Assembly: GCF_964204865.1 (NCBI RefSeq)
Contig: NC_135250.1
Location: 31,177,395-31,241,394, forward strand
Origin: Styela clava
Lineage: Eukaryota; Chordata; Ascidiacea; Stolidobranchia; Styelidae
Length of the DNA stretch: 64,000 nucleotides
Direction of reading: 5' to 3'
A model generated the notes under the pieces. The model did no database searches, was not told where the DNA came from, and worked only from the letters and a program-made list of their open reading frames with translations. The stretch's first letter is position 1. Each line of letters opens with the position of its first letter. The translations under genes were made by a program, and so were the position numbers. Below, in pieces: positions 55,453 through 64,000 of the stretch.

Positions 55453-58400
55453 AGCAAAAAGTCCCATCGTTGTCCCATAGATTGCTCCAAACACGATGTC
55501 CGTTGCATGATGTTTGTTGTCGAGGAATCTGGTACAGCATGTATAAATTGCACCGGCTAAAGCAAAAGCTTGGAGACCAATCTTGAACATTCGTAAGATC
55601 TTGTATTTCATCCGTAATTCAAGGTAAAACTGTGAAATAAAATAAGACCTTTAATATATATCTTGAGAACTTCAGTCAAACATTAAAAATTTGGTTCTCC
55701 TGAAGTATGCACACCAAGATGTCGCATAACCTGAACCCTAACCTGGTACACAACCTGAGTTCAGGTTGTGCGCCATCTTGGTGCGCATACTTCAGGAGGT
55801 CCAAAAATTGTTTGTCAAGTAAGGGACTGTTTGTATTTCGTCTCATTCTTGTGAAACTGAAAGAAAATTGTTGGAAATTCACTTCGAGGGCTAGAAGCGG
55901 TTCTCAACCAGTGGGCCATGGCCCACTACTGGGCCACAAAGATATTTTCAGGTGGGCCTCAAGCCAATAAAAATTGCTATGCTATTCAAAAATTTAGTTT
56001 TATTTGTGTCACTATGGTTAATTTTATATTGTAGTAGCAATGAATGATGACACTGTTTTTCATTCTAATTATTGAGGTAAAAGTATTTATTTTAAAAATA
56101 AGTTTTTTATGTAGTTTTTACCTTGCATGAAAAAGTTAATGGGCCACCAAAATTTTATGCAACGAAAATGGGCCATGAAAGAAAAAGGTTGAAAACCACC
56201 TTCTAGTCCAGCGCTAATTGAATAAAATACCCTTCCTAATACTGATACGAGAATATCCGTCAGAGACCGTAGACTTATCGATCGAGAGTTAGGGGATCTC
56301 CAAAACAGCGCTCTTACTCCATAGTGACACCTTGTGTCCTATCACTAATTAACTTATAACTCGCTAATTATACGACATAATTCGCCCAAAATCAATAGGC
56401 TTCTGGTAGGAGAAATGATGAAGGCACATGTGAAATCTGCAGCAGATCCAATCTCGCTTTCGTGAGATATCGCGTGCATCTAACAGACAGACAAACAGAC
56501 AAATACCTATCAACATACTCACCGATTAAAATCGATAAGTAATAAACTTAACTTAGTTTCTTGAAATTGTAAAGATTATGAAGCCAATCAAAAACTGTTC
56601 CTATTAATATCCAAACACTGATTAAATATACATTGACTGCTTTGTTTTCCCTGTTAAGCATAACTCAATATATATATTCCAAATTTAGAAACATTGATTT
56701 TGAATACATTCAGAATAGTGAACTCAGTTTTAAACATTCCCACTAGCAAGAAAGAATTGAGATTTTATGGTTTCCTTATTCAAAATTCTTTATTTTAGAA
56801 ATAATTCACAAGTTTTATGACTTTAACTTAAGTTTTTAAGCTTGTCCAATAAGACTCATTAATATGTAAGAAAAAGAACAGAATGTATATAAGATCATAC
56901 TCACCACTGCAAAAACAGCACAATACATGGCGAATGATGCGTGACCAGATGGGAATGATTTTCTGAAAAAATACAGAGTTATGTCTCAACAAGAATTTAA
57001 TGACAATCTCTCCAACATTGCTAACTCAGGATCATGCTTTGAGCATACTACCTACCGATAACTAACAAATATAATCAGTTTTATTCTAAATTATCGGTAC
57101 TCCTGAAGTATGCACACCAAGATGTCGCATAACCTGAACCCTAACCTGGTACACAACCTGAGTTCAGGTTGTGCGCCATCTTGGTGCGCATACTTCAGGA
57201 GGTCCAAATTATCTTTATGATAATATCTCTTCCAAGCATAATTGTGTCAAGGGCATTGATCCAAAGTAGGAAGAAAACAAGATAAAGGGCTTGCAGTTCA
57301 TTCAGTACAAATATCTTAGCTCAAAGATAGCCAAGCTATGTCCCGTCAAAGTATATTTGTGCTCAGCTCTTGAAAATAGTCATGAAAATTTTTGTAACTG
57401 CATGAAAAATTTGGATTTATCTTACACTCTTATGAATTGTTAAAATAATTTTAATGTTATATTTTCATTTCCGTTTTTACGATATCGGCCACCATTAAAA
57501 TTGACAGTAGCATAACAAATTGGAAAGTAACTGTGTCAATGTTGCCCTCGCAAAAATAACTTCTTCGTCTCTCCTCCCGTACTAGAACCCTCCGTACCTG
57601 ATATCAGATTTCATTTCTTCTAATTCTTTCGCGCTGTGCCCTGGGTACGAAGTCCTCGTGCATTCGTAGTCCAAGATATACATGTGTTCTATGGAGGAAT
57701 TACATGCTACACTGGGCAGACAGACATCAAGAAACATGGGTCGCAATCTCCCGACAGTAATTTTTGTGGTGTCAGTTAGAATCTGGTTGATTGTGGCGCC
57801 GACGATGAAATAACCTGAATTTAAAGAAAGATTTTTTTATAGGCTGCTTGCTTTCATGTAGAATTTGTTATTCTGTGTCCAAATTCTTTTAAAATATTGT
57901 TAAAGTCATGATTTTGTTGCTAAAAAAAATAATTAACCATATTGATATTCGCATTTGCTTTTGAAATTTGATAAGATGTAAACGAGAATATCGGTCGGAG
58001 ACCGAAGACTTATCGATCGAAACTGCAGTTTCGATTCATGACCGCATAGTGACACCGCATGCCCCATCACTAATTAATTAATAACTCGCTAGTTATACGA
58101 TATAATTTATCCAAAATCCATAGGCTTCTGGTCCGAGATATGGTGAATGCAGAATCAACCACGCGTTCGTGAGATATCGCGTGCGTCTAACAGACAAACA
58201 GACAAATACCTATTAACATACTTACCGATCTAAAGATCGATAAGTAATGAGGGAATAAAAGTCTGAGAACCCTAAATAAGTTATTTCCTATTATGTACCA
58301 GTAAATAAACAGGGACCTGTAGTTCGCCATGTGATTACTACACAAATAGGGATAAATAATTAAATCCTAGCAACTTACCGAATACTCTATACAGTGCAAT

Positions 58401-58472
58401 TACCAGAGGATGGAAAAGCCCTCGTTTTATAATCTGACTTCGCTTGTAATAAATGCATTCTATGAAGCAGGT
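55453..58472 (-). CDS. Phospholipid phosphatase (PAP2/LPP), 5' partial
   Basis: Exons on the minus strand are 58472-58379, 57814-57598, 56962-56905 and 55629-55453. All are GT/AG with matching phases, giving 182 residues before the presumed last exon at 40277-40086. All three lipid phosphatase motifs are present: C1 KITVGRLRP, C2 KSFPSGHAS, and C3 TRFLDNKHHATD (Arg, His and Asp kept; the usual Ser before Arg is Thr). Hydrophobic stretches fit helices 3 to 6. The family is an integral membrane enzyme that dephosphorylates lysophosphatidate, phosphatidate and sphingosine 1-phosphate on the outer face. The retained SGH His distinguishes it from inactive PLPPR relatives, although DVCLPSVACNSS-type loop wording also recalls them. 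Exons for helices 1 and 2 were not found up to 64000. The subtype cannot be decided. Confidence 0.88.
55693..55802. mobile_element. Hairpin MITE, short subtype (110 bp)
   Basis: Starts GGTTCTCCTGAAGTATGCAC and ends GCGCATACTTCAGGAGGTCC. The flanks AAAAATTT and AAAAATTG agree at 7 of 8 bases. It lies 64 bases upstream of the exon at 55629, within the PLPP intron. Confidence 0.87.
55888..56213. mobile_element. hAT-like element, GGGCC-bearing
   Basis: Starts GCGGTTCTCAACCAGTGGGC and ends AAAAGGTTGAAAACCACC. The interior includes GGGCCATGGCCCACTACTGG. The flanking duplication is unclear. Confidence 0.65.
56247..56545 (+). repeat. Family B repeat in PLPP intron
   Basis: Starts CGAGAATATCCGTCAGAGAC, contains CGTGAGATATCGCGTGCATC and CAGACAGACAAACAGACAAA, and ends AAAATCGATAAGTAATAA. 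Confidence 0.85.
57096..57205. mobile_element. Hairpin MITE, short subtype (110 bp)
   Basis: Starts GGTACTCCTGAAGTATGCAC and ends GCGCATACTTCAGGAGGTCC. It is flanked by an exact 8-bp repeat AAATTATC (57088-57095 and 57206-57213). It differs from the copy at 55693 only at the ends. Confidence 0.9.
57981..58252 (+). repeat. Family B repeat in PLPP intron
   Basis: Starts CGAGAATATCGGTCGGAGAC, contains CGATCGAAACTGCAGTTTCG (a palindrome), and ends AAGATCGATAAGTAATGAG. The GATTCAACC core is slightly shortened. Confidence 0.87.
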
Positions 58473-59937
58473 CTGAAAAGAAAAATAATAAATGGTTACC
58501 CATGGTGTAACAAATTGGGTTCGATACTTTAGCTCTCAAATGGGGGGGGGGGGCAGGCGAGACCAACAAGGGAGCACTTTTTTGATGGGGAGTGAAACTA
58601 ATCACAAATAAAAATACTTGTTAGATTTTATTTTATTTCATTATTTACAGATCCATCTATGAGTACAATTCCCAGTTTCATTTAGACCTTACAATTTTGT
58701 TTTGAGCAAACTTACATAAAAATAAGAAAAATGTTGTATAGTATAATGTGTGGTGTTGGGATAATTTTACCTATAAATAGTTTTGCAAATATGGTTGCAT
58801 TGATGGCAATTAATCAGAATAAACGATTAAAAAAAGCCGATTGTGTCATCATAGAACTTGTGATTATTTAAATCTATTTGTGATATCATGACTCATCATA
58901 TTTTGCAACACAACGACTCGTGAAGATATGATGCACGTCTTATGATGCAACGAGCGTACATAAAAGTAATTAATCATAGGATGACTGTAAAATAAAATTT
59001 AACCACTTTCTAATTCTATAAGATATCAGTAGATCGAGGCATTATTTCAGAGATTCGTTTCTTTTATTTCTGCGTGAGTGCCTGCCTGTAACTTTGATCA
59101 GAAATCAGTATTTTGTACTTCTGAATGAGTAACCGTAACTTTGCTCAGACAAGTCTCTTTTACTTCTGAGTAAGTGCTCATAACTTTGCTCAAAGATGAG
59201 TCTCCTTTACTTATAATTGAGGGATTTACGTAACAAAGATCTTTTATTATGATGTAAACTTATTTAATTATCACTCCCACAATTAAATATGCAATCACGC
59301 CCACAGAGTTCAAGACGGTTTGAGTCAATATGGTCATGAAAATATCACAAGATAAAAAATTCTCACACAACAAAAATCCAGTTTCCATTATCTATGGCCC
59401 AAACTAGAATCAAGTATAACATTGACGCTCAGGAAGTAATTAAAAACCAAGTTTCTTCTAACTGACGTGCCAGATGACATTTATAATGATTTGACGTCAA
59501 ATTGCAAAAAACAATGACAGGAAAGTGCCACCGGTAGTTCCAAAGAGTTGCGGTAATACCAGTTGCATCCACTAGATATCGATCATGGACGTACAAAAGA
59601 AAATGTTATTGGAATATATTCAAAATTACCATAATTATATTCAATATACTAAATTGCTCAATATTACTATATATGCTCAAAAGTCAAGACAAATCAAATT
59701 AAATTTTGATCATTTGGCAAAATCATTTTATAAAAGTTACGAAAAGTTGCGTAAATCTTGAAGTGTAGATAGGCTATCCAACTAGTAGTAAAAAAGACAT
59801 GTAGCATGAATAAAATGTGATAAGATATTTCGTTAACAACATTATTTCTTGAATTCTGCTACGTATCAATAAACTACCAATGCATCACTGAACACACATT
59901 TAATTCAAGCACATTGATTGAACGCCATATCAATTTC
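58473..59937. repeat. Unassigned region with minisatellite
   Basis: No PLPP exon was recognised upstream of 58472. A run of 10 G lies at about 58541. A minisatellite at 59065-59215 is the reverse complement of those at 15825 and 46799 (ACTTCTGAGTAAGTGCTCAT, AACTTTGCTCAAAGATGAGT). The rest is AT-rich unique sequence. Confidence 0.55.
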
Positions 59938-61020
59938 AACGGTAATTGACCGATCAACCGCCATATTCTAGTCCTGTCCTACAGTGTGAAAAGATGTGGC
60001 ATGTGGCATTCACAAGTCTCTAGAGACACAATCATTCTTGGATTTCATTCATTCATTTAAAGAATTGCCTTTCACAAAAATATTGCTATCCAAAATATTA
60101 ACATCTTATGGAGTCAAGTACAATAAATGGAATTATTTTTTCTGTAAACTTAAAGTACTGTCCCATAAACTCTGCCAAAATAGAAATAGTATGTGTTGAG
60201 GAGTTGAAGGGAAAATGATGATTTTGACACAATCATCATTAATTGTTATATGAGATCAAACACTGTATACTCGTTCTGTCTCACAGTGCGAAAAGATGTG
60301 GCATTCACAAGTATCTCTAGAGAGCCAATCATCATTGAAATTCATTGAAAAACTCACTTTTCAATATCAGTGCTATTTAAAAGTGCATACTTTGATAAAG
60401 TTGATAATTTGAATATATTCCAACTTCAAACCATTCAAAAACTGATGGTCAGACATAAAACACTTGTATTTATATTTCAAACTATAGAAAACAGACTATT
60501 AATCAAAATTGGGGTGTAGCATACTAGGGTATTGTATACTGAACTGCAAGTCCTTTCACCTTGTTTTACTTTCTATTGCTGATCCATATGTGTCAGTTGC
60601 CACAAGGATGCTTGAACGAGATGGTATTATGAAGATAAATAAGAACATTATGTTACTCATATTAATCAAATTAATGTTTATTTCAAACAATATGTATCAC
60701 TAAATTGAGTTTTTGTGTTATGTGTTGAATTACGAAAATATCAGATATTGTTTATCAAAAAAACTATTCAAAAAGATATTCAGAAATAGTAGCGAACTCG
60801 GTTTGAAATGTTTAAAATGAATCGATCAATTATTGTAAATATTTAGGATATATAAAAGTATCCACATTTGATGGCACTGAGCACCAGACACTCAATCCAT
60901 TTCTGAGTTAATTGACGGATCAAAAGCCACATTCCTTCCTGTCCAAAAAGTGCGGAAAGACGTCTCACATGTCCAACCCCCAGGGAGCCATCATATTTGG
61001 ACTTCATTAATTTGTGCCAA
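59938..61020 (+). repeat. Three diverged copies of a local repeat
   Basis: Similar segments at 59938-60070, 60265-60350 and 60900-61015 share a GTGCGAAAAGATGTGGCAT-type word, then CACAAGT, AGAGA(C/G)CAATCAT and GGATTTCATT. The spacings (about 330 and 640 bp) suggest old local duplications. No coding is evident. Confidence 0.55.
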
Positions 61021-61167
61021 CAACCACTTTGTGACTAAGAACACCTCCCATGGGAATTAACTATCAACTGACTGATCATTATATTCAGTAAAAAAACAAC
61101 TTTTAAATTTTGAGCCGGCCTGCCGGCATGTATACCATAGAAATGCCGATGTATGAGTACACAACGT

Positions 61168-61369
61168 GGTGACCGTACATTTGAACCCATGTACATTTGC
61201 CCAATGCGTATATCCACAGGTTCAATCTATATGCGGGTGCTAAAACCCATGGGTTACGGTTAGTATGGGTTTAACTATCCGTGAAACAAAAAAAATTCCA
61301 TAGGTGCAATAGCATCCAGGTGCAATTGTCATGGGTTCAAATGTACGTGGGTTCAAATGTAATGGAACC
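61168..61369 (-). mobile_element. MITE with 9-bp target duplication
   Basis: A 202-bp reverse copy of the element at 45733-45919, starting GGTGACCGTACATTTGAACC and ending TTCAAATGTAATGGAACC. It is flanked by an exact 9-bp repeat ACACAACGT (61159-61167 and 61370-61378). Confidence 0.92.
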
Positions 61370-61374
61370 ACACA

Positions 61375-61652
61375 ACGTATATCCTCTCATATAAGACAAG
61401 TTTGAATTTAAAACAAAGTGTTGCTAAACTCGGGTGTCGGCTTATACACGCAAAACTCTGATCGCACTTACATTTCAGCTTGCATGCGCATAACTCTGAT
61501 TTAACTAAAATTTCGGTAGCGATTGGTATGCTATGACAAGGATGTCAGTGCTTGGTTATCATAGATTATCAATTTGTACGGTCGACTTACATGCAAATTT
61601 TTAAAAATTCACCACTTTGGGCCCGTTTTTTGGGGTCGGTATATGTGAATCC
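61375..61652. mobile_element. TIR element CGTATATCC, second copy
   Basis: Starts CGTATATCCTCTCATATAAG. Near its right end TGGGGTCGGTATATGTG mirrors GCATATAAGCCGACCC of the copy at 23913-24208. The 9-bp-duplication MITE abuts and overlaps its left end. Confidence 0.6.
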
Positions 61653-61664
61653 TATGTGGTAGAC

Positions 61665-62022
61665 CAGCGGTTCCCAAACTGTGGGTCGCAAAAGGAATCT
61701 TAGTGGATGGTGGAAAGATGTAGAAAGCTTTGATTAATTATACTAGTTATTAGGATCGGTGGCAAATCAAATTTAAAAACAATTTTCGAAATAAACGTTC
61801 CTATTCTAAAACTATTTGAAATTGAAAGAAATGTCAAGTCTATTATGGAAAGTAGCAAGAAACAAGCTCATCCTTCTTACTAGCTTCGCTGAAAATTTAA
61901 TTTGAAAAAATACATTTCGTTTCCTCCATCAATGTTTTCTTAATTTATTAAAGTTAAATGGGCCACCATAAGCTGTGGTAAAAAATAGTGGGTCCCAACT
62001 CTAAAAAGTTTGGGAACCACTG
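61665..62022. mobile_element. hAT-like element with exact 8-bp duplication
   Basis: Starts CAGCGGTTCCCAAACTGTGG and ends AAAAGTTTGGGAACCACTG. It is flanked by an exact TGGTAGAC (61657-61664 and 62023-62030). It has no transposase frame. Confidence 0.88.
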
Positions 62023-63935
62023 TGGTAGACTATGTAAGAGAGGATTATGAAATAAGCGTGTATATGAACATGTCAATTGTGACACTGTAGTGCGCAATGA
62101 AAATCAATTATTCAAATGCTATATACTGTATACATACAAACAGCACAACACAGTGCCCAAATTTTATTTAGATATTTCGGGTATAAAATTTCGGGAAGAA
62201 TTCAGTATAATATTCATTTGAAACGCGAAATTATGAGCATTTTATATCAGTTGACGAGAAAATACATTATTTCATTTATCCGTGGAATCAAAAATATGGA
62301 AAACCACTCAAAGCAGCGGTTCTCAAAATACAGCCCACAGACTACCGGTAATTGCGACCGCAATCAATATGGTCCGCCGAACTTAGTAAAATAGTTTATT
62401 AATTTGTTTTTTTTTGTTTTGTGTTCTACATACCGCCAATTGTTACGTTGATATAACAGGCAAGCATATTTATTTTTATCTGAACAAAAAAGAATTCCCC
62501 ACTGTTCATCTTAATGTGAACCTTTTTTAAATTTAAAGTTATTAAAGTCTTTTATTTATTTTGACATTCAGTGTTTCTTAACAACTTTAATTATGGGACG
62601 TACAGGAAACGTACAGTGAATGCCAAACAGACACTCTAATCACCCAATTGTTATTTTATAATTATTGTTAAAATAACGTCGCTTAATTGTTTTTAAGTCT
62701 GGAGGTGTGCATCACGTTTATAACATTCCAAGAATTCTTTTACCAGATATTTTCGCAAAGTAAAACTGGGTAGGCTACTTTTCATGTAAAATTGATTAAA
62801 TTTGATATTTGTCATTTAGAAAATTTAGGAAAAATGACGCAGTACGGTTTTGCAATCTGTCACAGTAGACTGACAGTACCAGTCGTCACGATGTCATAGA
62901 AAACATGGAAGACAGCCATCACAATTCACAATATCATATATACGTGTTCCCATAATTTAAAGTTAAACAGCACAATTTAAATGGAATATCCGATTTCACA
63001 GAAAATGAGAAACGCCTTCTGGCGAAAATTTCAAAGCAATTGGTTCATTAGGGAATGACAAAAACGATTTTTTTACAAGGTAATAAGAAAAAGAATAATA
63101 ACAACAACATACCGGTAATGACATAACAATGAATATTTCCACTTTGTGTTCAATAGGTCAAAAAACTCAAGCTTGTTAATATCAATATGATAATAATATA
63201 ATGGGTAATGGAAAGTTGCCAAAATGAGGTTTAAAAAACATGAAACATAGGCGTTGGGAAGTACGCCAAGAAAGATTACGGTACTTTCCGGAAACAGCCA
63301 TTATTGTAATGTTTTAATTACATTACCGTGGGGGTGATGACCTCTAATTACCTGTTCCAAAATTTTTAAACTAATTGCTTAAAACACCTTACCTAGAACA
63401 ATATATTGCAATTTTTTGCAAATGAGGTCCATTTAAAATTTGAGGTATAACACAACTTTATTCGGATTACCCGAAATCACAAATAATTTATAACAGTTTA
63501 TAATTTATAGCAGAAAACTTTGTGATACTAATAATTCCCAATGGCCATTACTATTTTAACTTTACTAAAAAAAAATTTGAGAAGTAGGCTACTAGAACTG
63601 ATTTGGTAGTGTCAACTTAATTTATTACATTTTATTTGCAACTTGTTAAATTTTGTGACAATGACACGGCCACTCCCTATTTATAACTTGAATTTACAGA
63701 AGATAAATTGATCATTAACTGGAAAGAAACACAAGACTACTTCCTAATGTACTTAATAAATTATCACGGCCATTGTTGCCAACAAGCAGACGTAGAACAA
63801 CGCTTTTACACGTAAAAATACGCTATATATAGATGAACCTTAGACAGTATTTGCAGACGCAGACGGAAATGACAAAAGCAGAATAATCCAATATTGAAAA
63901 AATGAATACTATGGCCATGTATATTTTTTGGTGGA
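62023..63935. repeat. Right-end region with repeat remnants
   Basis: A hAT-like start at 62333 (GCAGCGGTTCTCAAAATACA) matches 55072. A diverged reverse copy of the 29536-29961 family lies at about 62940-63165 (CTTCTGGCGAAAATTTCAAA, AATAACAACAACATACCGG). The remainder is AT-rich with no gene recognised. Confidence 0.5.
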
Positions 63936-64000
63936 GATGAAAGGTGATAAGACGGCCTAATCATATAGTGAACTACGGCCTCTCGTCCGGTTACAAGTCC
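63936..64000 (-). repeat. SINE, cut by the window edge
   Basis: The 3' portion of the tRNA-derived SINE in reverse: GATAAGACGGCCTAATCATA and CTACGGCCTCTCGTCCGGTT. The head would lie beyond 64000. Confidence 0.85.

Overview
The window is animal nuclear DNA: AT-rich, spliced genes with GT/AG introns, tRNA-derived SINEs and many small DNA transposons. There is no bacterial-style organisation. Protein similarity (recalled, not searched), compact genes, several intronless housekeeping genes and strong 3' splice sites just before start codons would fit an invertebrate chordate such as an ascidian. That assignment is an inference of moderate-to-low confidence.

Layout. 1-1.96 kb is a degenerate CCAA/CCTA satellite interrupted by an inserted element. 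2-5.5 kb holds a SINE, a dispersed repeat and a TTAA-flanked piggyBac-like element. From 5.5 to 23.2 kb six genes lie on the minus strand: PLGRKT (four exons), FKBP8 (intronless), CCDC174 (four exons), EXOSC8 (intronless), DPH1 (intronless) and NOSIP (intronless). 23.2-31.5 kb is a repeat-rich gap. It holds a GGCC-rich foldback, a SINE and a degraded transposon of about 3.3 kb (27.03-30.31 kb) with inverted repeats of several hundred bases and the remnant of a Cys-rich (CXC-like) protein gene. RPF1 lies on the plus strand at 31.66-36.30 kb in four exons. From 40.1 to 58.5 kb a phospholipid phosphatase (PLPP/LPP) gene lies on the minus strand. Its catalytic exons are at 55.45-58.47 kb, its likely last exon is about 15 kb downstream at 40.1 kb, and its 5' exons were not found. 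58.5-64 kb is repeats only.

The genes are unrelated housekeeping functions: exosome (EXOSC8), ribosome assembly (RPF1), diphthamide synthesis (DPH1), an RNA-associated coiled-coil protein (CCDC174), a U-box-like factor (NOSIP), a mitochondrial chaperone (FKBP8), a plasminogen receptor (PLGRKT) and a lipid phosphatase (PLPP). Their intergenic gaps are 0.65-2.4 kb, so there is no tight operon.

The most notable non-genic content is a set of small element families with readable target-site duplications: a hairpin family with 8-bp duplications, a family with exact 9-bp duplications, hAT-like families with 8-bp duplications, a probable solo LTR nested in an RPF1 intron, and a repeat of about 280 bp present seven times. 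Nothing was computed; all repeat comparisons were made by eye.
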